NCBI RefSeq assembly: GCF_021026295.1 | Contig: NZ_JAJNDA010000005.1 | Location: 1-64,000 of the forward strand | DNA from: Actinomycetospora soli | GTDB taxonomy: Bacteria > Actinomycetota > Actinomycetes > Mycobacteriales > Pseudonocardiaceae | Direction: 5' to 3' | DNA: 64,000 bases | Shown here: positions 56,556 to 64,000 of the stretch, one piece after another | How the letters are laid out: the number at the start of each line of letters is the position of its first letter | How positions within the stretch are numbered: the stretch's first letter is position 1 | Translations under genes and position numbers: made by a program | Notes under the pieces: generated by a model | Told to the model about the DNA's origin: nothing | Database searches by the model: none | What the model saw: the letters and a program-made list of their open reading frames with translations, nothing else

Positions 56556-56864
56556 TCACGCCGGCCGTGCCGCGGCGCGTAGGGGAGTCGGGAAGGCGGG
56601 GTGGAGGGCCAGAGCGGTGATCTCGAGGTCGTTGTAGGGGAGGACCGGCAGCGTGCGCAGGTGCGCGTCGAGGTCCTCGCGGCTCTCGGCGTTCCAGATC
56701 GTCACGCTGGTCCCGCTCTCCGGGAGCCGCCACATCCAGACGATCACGCCCGCGTCGACGAGCGCCGTGGCGACCTGGCGCTCCCGGGTCATCAGTGCGT
56801 CCCGCTCCTCGGCGGCGAGCTCGAGCAGGCCTCCGGTCGGGGTCGCCGTCACGAGGTGGTCCAC
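56556..56864 (-). CDS. Muconolactone isomerase-like / YciI-type small protein
   Basis: The 102-residue protein begins MDHLVTATPTGG and has the stretch RERQVATALVDAGVIVWMWRLP in two helical/strand parts (near 30-51), then WNAESREDLDAHLRTLPVLPYNDLEITAL near 61-89. It matches the muconolactone delta-isomerase fold (ferredoxin-like, with a conserved Arg and PL-Y motif). It may act on a lactone intermediate of aromatic breakdown or just be a fold relative. GTG 56864 follows GGGAG. A TetR gene is divergent and a TGACATCA inverted repeat lies between them. Confidence 0.75.
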   Translation of the reverse strand: MDHLVTATPTGGLLELAAEERDALMTRERQVATALVDAGVIVWMWRLPESGTSVTIWNAESREDLDAHLRTLPVLPYNDLEITALALHPAFPTPLRAAARPA

Positions 56865-56894
56865 GGTGTTCTCCCGGGGTGTGATGGCACGGTG

Positions 56895-56920
56895 TGACAT
56901 CACGCTAGCCCTTGATGTCA
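56895..56920. promoter_or_regulatory. TGACATCA/TGATGTCA inverted repeat, TetR operator candidate
   Basis: TGACATCA (56895-56902) and TGATGTCA (56913-56920) are perfect inverted repeats with a ten-base centre that contains TAGCGT on the minus strand (56907-56902). That hexamer is the likely -10 of the isomerase-like gene, so a bound repressor would cover its promoter. A further partial copy TGTCATCA lies at 56926. The divergent TetR gene starts at 56952. Confidence 0.6.
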
Positions 56921-56951
56921 TGGCGTGTCATCACTCGGTATCGTCGGCATC

Positions 56952-57515
56952 GTGCCGCGGTGGGAGCAGGGCAGCGAGGAACGCCTGACGGCGGCCGCCC
57001 TGCAGCTGTTCCGCGAGCAGGGGTTCGACGCGACGAGCGTCGTCGAGATCGCGCGCCGGGCCCGCGTCACCAACCGCACGTTCTTCCGCTACTTCCCGGA
57101 CAAGCGCGAGGTCCTGTTCGCCGACGCGGACGCCGTGCGGACGGCCCTGGTGGAGGGGATCCTCCGCGCGCCCGAGGTCGCCGAGCCGCTCGGCGTCGTC
57201 GTCCGGGTGCTGGCGCAGTTCGACTGGGAGGGCCTCGCCCCGCGCTCCTCCCTGCGGGAGCGCCAGGCCGTCATCGCCGCCAACCCGGAGCTCCGTGAGC
57301 GCGACCTGACGAAGCAGCACGCCATGGCGGTCGACGTGGCCGACGCGCTCGCGCAGCGGGGCGTCGACGGGGCCGTCGCCGAGCTGGCCGCCCGGGTGGG
57401 GGTCCAGGTGTTCCTGACCGCCTACGAGCGCTGGCTCGACGCGACGGAGGACGAGGACCTGCCCGCGCTCGCCGACGAGCTCCTGGCGACGCTCGGGGCG
57501 ATCACGTCCTCGTAG
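56952..57515 (+). CDS. TetR family transcriptional regulator
   Basis: The 187-residue regulator has the N-terminal TetR helix-turn-helix VVEIARRARVTNRTFFRYFPDKREVLF near residues 31-57, shown here in parts. GTG 56952 is set by TATCGT (56939-56944) seven bases upstream, a leaderless promoter. A start at 56925 would place the promoter inside the gene. The C-terminal part resembles MftR-type C-terminal domains of actinobacterial TetRs. The divergent muconolactone-isomerase-like gene is the likely target. Confidence 0.88.
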   Translation: MPRWEQGSEERLTAAALQLFREQGFDATSVVEIARRARVTNRTFFRYFPDKREVLFADADAVRTALVEGILRAPEVAEPLGVVVRVLAQFDWEGLAPRSSLRERQAVIAANPELRERDLTKQHAMAVDVADALAQRGVDGAVAELAARVGVQVFLTAYERWLDATEDEDLPALADELLATLGAITSS

Positions 57516-57524
57516 TCCGGATCG

Positions 57525-58307
57525 TCACCCGGCCGCGCCTCCGAAGACGGGCGCCCGCTTCGCGAGGAAGGCCGCGATGCCCTCCCGGCCGTCGGCCGAG
57601 GCCCCGCGGGCGAACAGCGCGGCCGACTCCCGGTCGAGCTGCTCGTCCAACGTCGCGTCCGGGCTCGTCGCGACGAGGTGCTTGACGGCCCCGAGGGACC
57701 CGGCCGACCCGCGCAGGGCCGCCCCGACGTACTCCTCGACGGCGTCGTCGAGGTCCGCTGCCGGCACGACCCGGTTCACGAGTCCCCACTCCGCGGCGGT
57801 CGCGGCGTCGAGGCGGCGGTTGGTCAGGGCGAGCTCGTAGGTCCGGCGGGCGCCGATGAGGCGGGGCAGGAAGTACGAGGCGCCGCCGTCGGGGGAGAGG
57901 CCCGCCGCGCCGTAGGCGAACACGAAGCTCGCCTCCTCGGCGGCGACCGCGACGTCCGCGCCGGCGACCAGCGACAGGCCCGCGCCGGCCGCGGTCCCCT
58001 GGACGCGGGCGATCACCGGGGCGTCCGCCGCCGCGAGCGCCCGGACGGCGCCGTGGAAGGCCTCGGCGGTCTCCTGCAGGCGCGGAGCGACGTCGCCGGT
58101 GAACGACGACAGGTCGCCCCCGGCGCAGAAGAACCGTCCGCTGCTGCGCAGGACGATCACCCGGGCGTCGGCGGCCCGGTGCACCGCCTCCGCCAGGGCG
58201 GTCGCGGTCGCGAGGTCGATGCTGTGGGCCGCGTCGGGACGGTGCAGCTCGACGACCGCGACCCGGCGGTGGTCGACGGTCAGCCGGACCGGGTCAGGAG
58301 ACGCCAC
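57525..58307 (-). CDS. Enoyl-CoA hydratase/isomerase
   Basis: The 260-residue crotonase-fold protein has VIVLRSSGRFFCAGGDLSSF near residues 49-68 and RVQGTAAGAGLSLVAGADVAVA near 101-122, the oxyanion-hole region. The second catalytic position usually held by Glu is Pro-Asp-Gly-Gly in GLSPDGGASY, as in the Asp variants of isomerases. It acts on enoyl-CoA esters. GTG 58307 overlaps the end of the upstream acyl-CoA ligase by 14 bases, so the two are cotranscribed. Confidence 0.9.
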   Translation of the reverse strand: MASPDPVRLTVDHRRVAVVELHRPDAAHSIDLATATALAEAVHRAADARVIVLRSSGRFFCAGGDLSSFTGDVAPRLQETAEAFHGAVRALAAADAPVIARVQGTAAGAGLSLVAGADVAVAAEEASFVFAYGAAGLSPDGGASYFLPRLIGARRTYELALTNRRLDAATAAEWGLVNRVVPAADLDDAVEEYVGAALRGSAGSLGAVKHLVATSPDATLDEQLDRESAALFARGASADGREGIAAFLAKRAPVFGGAAG

Positions 58308-59838
58308 GCCCGGCCGTCTCCCAGTAGGGCGCGCGGAGTTCGCGCTTGAGGATCTTCCCGGCGCCGGACATCGGCAAGGCGTCGACGAACTCGACGCTGC
58401 GGGGGCACTTGTAGCCGGCGATCAGCGCCCGGCAGTGCTCGCGCAGCTCGTCCGCGGTCGTCGACGTCCCGACAGCGGCGACGACGACCGCGTGCACCCG
58501 CTCGCCCCACTGCTCGTCCGGGACGCCGATCACCGCGCAGCTGCTGACCGCGGGGTGGCGGGCCAGCGCGTTCTCGACCTCCGCGGAGTACACGTTCTCC
58601 CCGCCCGAGACGATCATGTCCTTGATCCGGTCGACGACGAACAGGTAGCCGTGCTCGTCGAGGAACCCGCCGTCACCGGTGTGCATCCACCCGCCGCGCA
58701 GCGCGGTGGCGGTCTCCTCGGGGCGGTTCCAGTAGCCCAGCATCACGTGCGGGCCGCGTGAGACGATCTCGCCGACCGTGCCCGGCGGCACCTCCCGGTC
58801 GTCGGGGTCGACCACGCGGACCTCGCTGTGCGGGGCCGCCCGCCCGGCGGAGCGGCGGAGCCCGTCGTGGCCGTGGTCGTCCGGGGTGAGGATCGTGCAC
58901 ACCGGCGACAGCTCGGTCATGCCGTAGAGCTGGGTGAACTCGGCCGTGGGCAGCCGCTTCGCCGCCCGGTCGAGGACGGCCTCGCTGATCGGACTCGCGC
59001 CGTAGATCACCCGCTGGAAGCTGGAGAGGTCGTAGGACGCGGCGTCCGCGGAGTCGACCAGCATCTGCACCATCGTCGGGACCAGCAGGGCGTCGGTGAC
59101 CTCGTGCTCGGCCACGGCGGCCGCGACCCCGACCGGGTCGAACCCGGGCACGATCACGTGCGTCCCGCCGACGACGTTGCGCGCCACCCAGGCGGCCCCG
59201 TCCGCGAGGTGGAACATCGGTGCGGCGTGCAGCAGCCGCCCGCCGGGCAGCAGGAAGTGCTCCGTCGCGGCGGTGCCCAGCGCCGAGCTGAGCAGGTTCG
59301 CGTGGCTGAGCATGACGCCCTTGGGGCGCCCCGTCGTGCCGCCGGTGTAGTAGATCGCCGCCAGGTCGTCGCCGCCCCGCAGCGCGTCCGGCGCCGGGTC
59401 GTGGCGGGCGATCAGGTCGTCGTACCCGAGCTCGCCGTCGGGAACGCCCTCGCCGCAGTGGATCACGGTCCCGACGACGGGTGCCCGCTCGAGGATGCCG
59501 GGGACCAGGTCCCGGAAGGTGTGCTCGACGATCAGGACCCGGGTGCCCGAGTCGGCGAGGGAGAAGGCGATCTCCTCGACGCTCCAGCGCGTGTTGACCG
59601 GGACCGTCACGCCCCCCGACCACGGCACCGCCAGCTGGACCTCGTGGTAGTCGTCCCGGTTGAGCGACAGGATCGCCACGCGGTCGCCGGCCTGCACCCC
59701 GAGCGAGCGCAGTGCCGCGGCGAACCGGGCGACCCGGTCGAGGCTCTCCCGCCAGGTGCGGGTGCGTCCCCCGAACACGGTGGCGGCGAGGTCGGGGGTC
59801 TGCTGGGCCGCGCGGGCCGGCCCCTGGGTCAGGCGCAT
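58294..59838 (-). CDS. Acyl-CoA ligase (AMP-forming)
   Basis: The 514-residue ligase has the P-loop YYTGGTTGRPKGVML near 161-175, QLYGMTELSP near 289, DHGHDG loop, GWMHTGDGGFLDEHGYLF near 383 and the Lys in LPMSGAGKILKRELR near 497. The start MRLTQGPARAAQQTPD is family-typical. It would convert a carboxylic acid to its CoA ester for the hydratase encoded downstream. ATG 59838 follows AGGTG. A TetR gene is divergent, so a local regulator is likely. Confidence 0.9.
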   Translation of the reverse strand: MRLTQGPARAAQQTPDLAATVFGGRTRTWRESLDRVARFAAALRSLGVQAGDRVAILSLNRDDYHEVQLAVPWSGGVTVPVNTRWSVEEIAFSLADSGTRVLIVEHTFRDLVPGILERAPVVGTVIHCGEGVPDGELGYDDLIARHDPAPDALRGGDDLAAIYYTGGTTGRPKGVMLSHANLLSSALGTAATEHFLLPGGRLLHAAPMFHLADGAAWVARNVVGGTHVIVPGFDPVGVAAAVAEHEVTDALLVPTMVQMLVDSADAASYDLSSFQRVIYGASPISEAVLDRAAKRLPTAEFTQLYGMTELSPVCTILTPDDHGHDGLRRSAGRAAPHSEVRVVDPDDREVPPGTVGEIVSRGPHVMLGYWNRPEETATALRGGWMHTGDGGFLDEHGYLFVVDRIKDMIVSGGENVYSAEVENALARHPAVSSCAVIGVPDEQWGERVHAVVVAAVGTSTTADELREHCRALIAGYKCPRSVEFVDALPMSGAGKILKRELRAPYWETAGRGVS

Positions 59839-59944
59839 CGGGGTCACCTCTGGGTCGAGTGCGGGGTGCCCCACTTCACACCCGTCGTCAGGAAATAGTC
59901 AAGGCGTACTAGTCCGAGCCGCAGGTTCCGCCTACGGTGGGCGC

Positions 59945-60607
59945 GTGCCGGCCTCTCCGAACGCCCCGCTCCCGGTGCAGCAGCGCGCCTGGGAGACCCG
60001 CGAGCGGATCCTCGCGGCCGCGGTCGCCTGCCTGGCCGAGGACGGCTACGCGGCCGCCACCACCGCGCGGATCCAGGGCCGGTCCGGGGTCTCGCGGGGC
60101 AGCCTCCTGCACCAGTTCCCCTCCCGGGAGCACCTGCTCGTCGCGGCCGTGCAGCACCTCGCCGCCGCACGGACCGCCACCCTCGACGCGCCGCCCTTCG
60201 CACGCGGCGACGTCGACGCCTCGATCGACGCGTTGTGGAACTCCCACCACGGCACGCTGTTCGCCGCGACCGTCGAGCTGTGGGTGGCCGCGAAGAACCA
60301 CCCCGATCTCGCGGCTGCCCTCGCCCCCCGCGAACGCGAGCTGGGCCGCGCCATCCGGGCTGCCGTCGCGGAGATGTTCGGGCCCGACCTCGCGGGCCGC
60401 CCGTGGTTCGGCGACTTCGTCTCCGTGCTGCTCACCAGCCTGCGGGGCGCCGCGCTGACCTACACCTTCGAGGCCCGTGACCGGTCCGCCGACCCGCTGC
60501 TCGGGGTCTGGAAGCGGCTCGTCCGGCTCTACCTCGCGAGCGACGAGGGGGAGGCCGGCGCTACGGCTGGACCACCTGGTCGCCGTTCGCGAGCGTCGCA
60601 ATCGTGA
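59945..60607 (+). CDS. TetR family transcriptional regulator
   Basis: The 220-residue regulator has the TetR helix-turn-helix TARIQGRSGVSRGSLLHQFPS near residues 40-60. GTG 59945 has TACGGT (59933-59938) six bases upstream, leaderless. In the spacer to the divergent ligase gene, GACTATTTCCTGAC and ACTAGT are possible operator parts, though not clearly palindromic. It probably controls the ligase-hydratase operon. Its 3' end overlaps the convergent thioesterase gene by 47 bases. Confidence 0.87.
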   Translation: MPASPNAPLPVQQRAWETRERILAAAVACLAEDGYAAATTARIQGRSGVSRGSLLHQFPSREHLLVAAVQHLAAARTATLDAPPFARGDVDASIDALWNSHHGTLFAATVELWVAAKNHPDLAAALAPRERELGRAIRAAVAEMFGPDLAGRPWFGDFVSVLLTSLRGAALTYTFEARDRSADPLLGVWKRLVRLYLASDEGEAGATAGPPGRRSRASQS

Positions 60608-61379
60608 CGCTCCCCAGGGCGCCGTGGCGGTCGAACATCGTCACGGTGCCGAGGGCGATGCCGTCGGACTCGACGCGGGACTCCGCGAACACGCCGACCC
60701 CGTCCCCGGCGTCGGGGACGCGCGCGATCGTCAGCGTCAGGTCCGCGTTGATGTACTCCACGCCGAGCGTGCCCCAGCTCGACGTCAGGTTGGCCGCGTC
60801 GGCGATCGCCGCCAGGTGCGCGAACCCGCTCGGCTCCTCGCCCTCGACGATCGGCGCGGCCGGGAACCAGGTCGCCTTCCGGGCCGCGTTCTCCTGCCGG
60901 CGGTCGGTGGTCCAGTCCCCGTCGGCGCGGTAGAGCGTCGGCTCGTCGGGATCGGGGACCAGGTCGGCGGGCGGCGGCGCGGGCACCGCGGGCAGCGGCG
61001 CCGTCCACGTCGTCCCCGCCGTCGGGCCACCGGTGGCCAGCAGCAGCAGGGACCCGCGCGCCACCGTCCCGGACGCCTGCACCAGGGCCACGTCGATCAG
61101 GCGCAGGCGCCGGCCGCCCCGCACGACCGTCGCCTCGACCCGGCTCGGCACCATCCCGCCCGGCCGGAACAGGTCGACGCTCCAGCGCACCGGCCGGAAG
61201 CGTTCGGGCTTCTCGAGCTGCGCGGCGGCGCGCTCGGCGCCGCGGGCCAGGATCCCGCTGACCGCCGTCCCGCGCGCCTGCCCCGGCCCGTCCGGCCCGC
61301 CCCACCCGCTCGTCGCCCGCCGCAGCGGCGTCAGCTCGTCGCCGTCGGCCCGGAAGAACGCCGTGGGTCTGGTGGTCAC
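60561..61379 (-). CDS. TesB-like acyl-CoA thioesterase domain protein
   Basis: The 272-residue protein has a double hot-dog pattern: SGILARGAERAAAQLEKPERFRP in the N-terminal half and GTLGVEYINADLTLTIARVP plus GTVTMFDRHGALGSVTIATLA in the C-terminal half. The C-terminal D-R-H-G-xxG stretch matches TesB-like thioesterases, which split acyl-CoA to acid and CoA. GTG 61379 begins TTRPTAFFRADG. It lies head to tail with the isochorismatase gene and is convergent with TetR. Confidence 0.8.
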   Translation of the reverse strand: MTTRPTAFFRADGDELTPLRRATSGWGGPDGPGQARGTAVSGILARGAERAAAQLEKPERFRPVRWSVDLFRPGGMVPSRVEATVVRGGRRLRLIDVALVQASGTVARGSLLLLATGGPTAGTTWTAPLPAVPAPPPADLVPDPDEPTLYRADGDWTTDRRQENAARKATWFPAAPIVEGEEPSGFAHLAAIADAANLTSSWGTLGVEYINADLTLTIARVPDAGDGVGVFAESRVESDGIALGTVTMFDRHGALGSVTIATLANGDQVVQP

Positions 61380-61492
61380 GCGGGCGATCTTCGCAGCCGC
61401 CGCCGGCCGCGCTCGACCCGACGATGCGGCGCCCCTGTCAGGCCCTGACGACGCCTGCGGGTCCCTCTCGTGACGGCGGCGCCCGCAGTCGG

Positions 61493-62008
61493 CTACCTGA
61501 TCAACGCCTGGACCTCGCGGAACGCGGGATTCGTGCTGGCACCGAGCCACTCGAACACCACCATCTCGGTGGTCACCACCTCGACGCCGTGGTCGCGCAT
61601 CCGTGCGACCGCGGCGTCGCGGTTCTCCGGCGCCCGGCTGCCGACCGCGTCGGCCACCACGGCCACGTCGTGCCCCGCGGCGCGCAGCGCGAGCACGGTC
61701 TGGAGCACGCACACGTGCGCCTCGCACCCGCACACCACGGCCCGTGGCCGGGGCAGCTCCAGCTCCGCCGCGAAGGTCGACTTCGTGACGGCGGGTCCGG
61801 GCAGCAGGTCCGCGATCTCAGCCACGGTGGGCCCGAGCTTCGTCGGCTCCTGCTCGGTGGTGGTGACGGGGACGTCGAGCAGGGTCGCCGCGCGGACGAG
61901 CCGCCCGGCGTTGCGCAGCACCTCGGGCGCGCCGGAGATCGCCGGCATCAGCCGCTCCTGCAGGTCGACGACGAGCAGGACCGAGTCCTCCGCGGTGAGC
62001 GCCGGCAT
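61493..62008 (-). CDS. Isochorismatase-like hydrolase
   Basis: The 171-residue protein has Asp-Leu-Gln in LLVVDLQERLMPAI (catalytic Asp near residue 13), a Lys in VTKSTFAAEL near 89 and the Cys in VCGCEAHVCVLQTVLAL near 108, the D-K-C triad of cysteine hydrolases. These enzymes hydrolyse amides or vinyl ethers; this subtype resembles YcaC/nicotinamidase-like members of unknown substrate. ATG 62008 has TACGTT six bases upstream on the minus strand, a leaderless promoter. Confidence 0.87.
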   Translation of the reverse strand: MPALTAEDSVLLVVDLQERLMPAISGAPEVLRNAGRLVRAATLLDVPVTTTEQEPTKLGPTVAEIADLLPGPAVTKSTFAAELELPRPRAVVCGCEAHVCVLQTVLALRAAGHDVAVVADAVGSRAPENRDAAVARMRDHGVEVVTTEMVVFEWLGASTNPAFREVQALIR

Positions 62009-62071
62009 GCCGCCAACGTAGCCGCGAGTCGGCAGGATCCGAACCGGTCGTCCCGTGGGCCGCCGGCGCAC

Positions 62072-62256
62072 GATCCGGACCTGCGGAGCGATGTGGTCGC
62101 TGGGCGAGCACTTCGCGCGGCGCGTTGGGATCTTGGGGGACGGGTCGGGACGTCGACCCGCCGTCGGGATGGGCGAGGTGCTGGTGGCGCAAGATCCGGA
62201 CCTGCGGAGCGAAGTGCTCGCTGAGCGAGCACTTCGCTCCGCGCGTCGGGATCTTG
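62072..62256. repeat. Two tandem copies of a 64-bp palindromic element
   Basis: Copy A (62072-62135) and copy B (62193-62256) agree at 58 of 64 bases and are 57 bases apart. Copy B, with two more flanking bases, is a palindrome: the 32-base left arm 62191-62222 matches the right arm 62224-62255 with three mismatches around one central base. Copy A is the decayed one. They fill the space between the divergent isochorismatase and acyl-CoA dehydrogenase genes. This resembles REP/BIME-type elements. No other copy is present in the window. Confidence 0.75.
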
Positions 62257-62305
62257 CTCGACGTGGAGGTGGCGCTCACGGGCCGGAGGCGGTAGATCAC
62301 CGGGC

Positions 62306-63667
62306 ATGACCACTGCATCCGGCGTCCCGCGCGGCAGCTCCGCTCCGCTGCGTGCCGCAGCGTCCGGCGTCCCGCGCGGCAGCTCCGCTCCGCTGCGTGC
62401 CGCAGCAGCCGGCGTCCCGCGCGGCAGCTCCGCTCCGCTGCGTGTCGCAGCGGGGTGGACCGAGCGGGTCCAGCACTACCGGGAGCGGTTCGGCACGTTC
62501 CTGGAGATCGAGGTCGGGCCGCTCGAGGAGGAGCTGGCGCGCCAGGACGTCGGCACCCCGTTCAACCCACACCTCGACGACGCCGGCCGCATGCACCCCG
62601 CGGTGTGGGAGGCCCGGCGGGAGGCGCAGCGCCGGTCGGCGGCGGCCGGGCTGTACGCCCCGCACGTGCCCGGGCCGGGGACCACCCGGTTCACCCGCCC
62701 CGAGATGCAGCACGTCGAGGAGTTCGTCTACCACCGCAGCGGGCTCGGCCTCGGGCTCGCCGCCCTGGCATGGACCGAGGGGCCGAACGACGCGATCGAG
62801 TACTGCACGCCCGCCGCGCGCGAGCACTGGGTCGACCCGCTGAAGCGCGCCGAGATCACCGCCGCGTTCGCGAACACCGAGCCGAGCGTCGGCACCGACG
62901 TCCTGGCCATCACCACGCGGGCGCGCCAGGACGGCGACGACTGGATCCTCGACGGCCACAAGGCGTGGATCACCAACGCGCACTTCTGCGACGTCATCCA
63001 GGTCACCGCCGTCACCGAGCCCGGCGCCGGGACGCGCAGCCTGACGATGTTCCTCGTCGACGCGAACGCGCCCGGCGTCACCCGGGGCCGCGACATCCCG
63101 ACGATGCTCGACGACGGCCTCACCGGCGAACTGCACTTCGACGGCGTCCGCATCCCGGCCGAGGACGTGGTGGGGCAGCCCGGCGACGGGTTCGCGCTGG
63201 CGATGACGTGGATCAACTGGCGACGGATGATCCGCGGCGGGATGTGCGCCGGGTGGGGGCAGTGGCTGCTGGAGCGCGCCGTCGGCCGGGCGCGCACCCG
63301 GACGGTCGGCGGTCGGCCGATCGCCGAGCAGCAGGTCGTCGCGCACATGCTCGCCGACATGGACGCCGACGTGTACACCGCGCGGGCGGCGTCGCTGCAG
63401 CTGCAGGTCGACCTGGAGGCGTTGCCCGGCGGCCCGGCCGCGGTGCCGCTCGACCCGGCCGGCCCGCGCCTGATGAGCCTGCTCAAGGTGGTCAACGACG
63501 AGGCGTTCTTCCGGGTCGCGGACCGCGCGATGCAGGTCCACGGCGGCGCGGGACTCCGGAAGGGCTCGCCGGAGGAGAAGCTCTTCCGCATCGCGCGGAA
63601 CCTCAGGATCCCGGCGGGGACCGACGAGATCCAGCGCAACGCGATCGCGCGGGGCCTGCTGCGGTGA
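62306..63667 (+). CDS. Acyl-CoA dehydrogenase with a repeat-expanded N-terminus
   Basis: The 453-residue protein has a 50-residue N-terminal extension of three near-identical 15-residue repeats (GVPRGSSAPLRAAAS), then a normal acyl-CoA dehydrogenase of about 400 residues. FANTEPSVGTDVLAITTRA near 190, WILDGHKAWITNA near 212 and RIPAGTDEIQRNAIARGLL at the end are diagnostic. ATG 62306 has TAGATC seven bases upstream. The extension looks like a DNA duplication rather than a domain; translation might also begin downstream at GTG 62455. The next gene overlaps by GTGA. Confidence 0.88.
   Translation: MTTASGVPRGSSAPLRAAASGVPRGSSAPLRAAAAGVPRGSSAPLRVAAGWTERVQHYRERFGTFLEIEVGPLEEELARQDVGTPFNPHLDDAGRMHPAVWEARREAQRRSAAAGLYAPHVPGPGTTRFTRPEMQHVEEFVYHRSGLGLGLAALAWTEGPNDAIEYCTPAAREHWVDPLKRAEITAAFANTEPSVGTDVLAITTRARQDGDDWILDGHKAWITNAHFCDVIQVTAVTEPGAGTRSLTMFLVDANAPGVTRGRDIPTMLDDGLTGELHFDGVRIPAEDVVGQPGDGFALAMTWINWRRMIRGGMCAGWGQWLLERAVGRARTRTVGGRPIAEQQVVAHMLADMDADVYTARAASLQLQVDLEALPGGPAAVPLDPAGPRLMSLLKVVNDEAFFRVADRAMQVHGGAGLRKGSPEEKLFRIARNLRIPAGTDEIQRNAIARGLLR
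62321..62455 (+). repeat. Three tandem 45-bp repeats in the acyl-CoA dehydrogenase 5' end
   Basis: Units start at 62321, 62366 and 62411 and are almost identical (GGCGTCCCGCGCGGCAGCTC...). Each unit carries GCGGCAGC and GCTGCGTGCCGC, so each can form a small hairpin. Copies differ at only a few bases, which points to very recent expansion. The array begins 65 bases after the 64-bp palindromic elements. Confidence 0.85.
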
Positions 63668-64000
63668 CCCTCGCCGCCGTCACGGGCCGCTTCCAGCCGG
63701 TGCACGACCAGCACCTCGAGCTGTTCGCCCACGCGCTCGCCCACCACGACGAGCTCGTGGTGGCCGTGACCAACCCCGACCGCGGGGCCCGTCGTCGGGA
63801 AGCCACCTCGGAACACCGGCACACCGACGCGGCGAACCCGTTCACGTTCCACCAGCGGGTCCGGCTGCTGACGGCCGCTCTCGCGGGGGCCGGCCTGACG
63901 GCGACGGTGGTGCCGTTCGACCTCACCCGTCCCGAGGTCTGGGGTGAGTACGTCCCGCTCGACGCGCAGCACTACGTGCGGGCGTACTCGGCCTGGGAGG
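63664..64000 (+). CDS. Cytidylyltransferase-like nucleotidyltransferase (partial, cut by window end)
   Basis: The frame starts at GTG 63664 in a GTGA overlap and runs off the window after about 112 residues. It begins LAAVTGRFQPVHDQHLELFAHAL, where the GRFQPVHxxH motif marks nicotinamide-nucleotide adenylyltransferase-like enzymes. It then has DELVVAVTNPD and, near 70, NPFTFHQRVRLL. The class transfers AMP or CMP onto phosphate groups. The exact substrate cannot be told from this part. The rest lies outside the window. Confidence 0.75.
   Translation, partial: MTLAAVTGRFQPVHDQHLELFAHALAHHDELVVAVTNPDRGARRREATSEHRHTDAANPFTFHQRVRLLTAALAGAGLTATVVPFDLTRPEVWGEYVPLDAQHYVRAYSAWE

Overview
This window is chromosomal DNA of a very GC-rich actinobacterium. 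Gene order from about 0.5 to 14.4 kb and from 22.6 to 29.8 kb matches the Mycobacterium tuberculosis run Rv1691-Rv1713: TPR protein, HAD phosphatase, small ORF, tlyA, nadK, recN, steA, steB/mctB, pyrG, NUDIX, xerD, then parA-like, scpA, scpB, rluB, cmk, der. GTG starts, NTGA start/stop overlaps, a possible mycothiol-type DinB protein, an Rpf-LysM protein and MerR-free sulfur leader control all fit the phylum. The mix of core synteny with aromatic, terpenoid and acyl-CoA genes suggests Pseudonocardiales (Pseudonocardia or Actinomycetospora type), but the genus cannot be proved from the window.

Layout. 1-453: 3' end of 23S rRNA, 5S rRNA inside a long processing stem, and the rrn terminator. 475-14361: conserved housekeeping block ending in xerD, with a divergent AraC/flavin-oxidoreductase pair inserted after the NUDIX gene. 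14372-22466: accessory block between xerD and the parA-like gene, a place that also varies in mycobacteria. It holds acyl-CoA dehydrogenase, CoA-transferase, ANTAR regulator, an HTH/ATPase pair, and an aromatic cassette (IclR, MFS transporter, benzoylformate decarboxylase). 22598-29789: parA-scpA-scpB and rluB-cmk-der, separated by an SDR and an MFS exporter. 29786-35701: two tandem paralogous large LuxR-type ATPases and a DinB-like protein. 35859-35985: tRNA-Pro(GGG) with its own terminator. 36-44 kb: AraC, hydrolase, YchJ, acyl-CoA ligase, SNF2 helicase, RNase HI. 44.1-45.5 kb: a DszC/SfnC-like sulfur monooxygenase preceded by a leaderless cysteine-type leader peptide. 45.6-56 kb: psuG, APC transporter, FkbM methyltransferase, a linalool dehydratase-isomerase-like operon broken by one amber codon, TetR, DUF5134, acetoacetyl-CoA synthetase and an Rpf. 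56-64 kb: regulators, enoyl-CoA hydratase, acyl-CoA ligase, thioesterase, isochorismatase, acyl-CoA dehydrogenase and the start of a nucleotidyltransferase.

How the genes work together. The core block serves ribosome maturation, NAD phosphorylation, CTP synthesis, cell division and chromosome segregation. The accessory parts are catabolic cassettes for aromatic acids, acyl-CoA compounds and perhaps acyclic terpenoids, each with a local TetR, IclR or AraC regulator and visible palindromic operator candidates. Many genes carry a TANNNT -10 hexamer 6-8 bases before the start codon, so leaderless transcription looks common.

The least ordinary signals are these: a 55-bp palindromic element present once between genes and once inside a coding sequence, with compensatory base changes; two near-perfect 64-bp palindromes followed by a 45-bp coding triplication; two CTG starts hidden in CTGA overlaps; and the amber-interrupted LinD-like gene. 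I saw no CRISPR array, insertion sequence or prophage.
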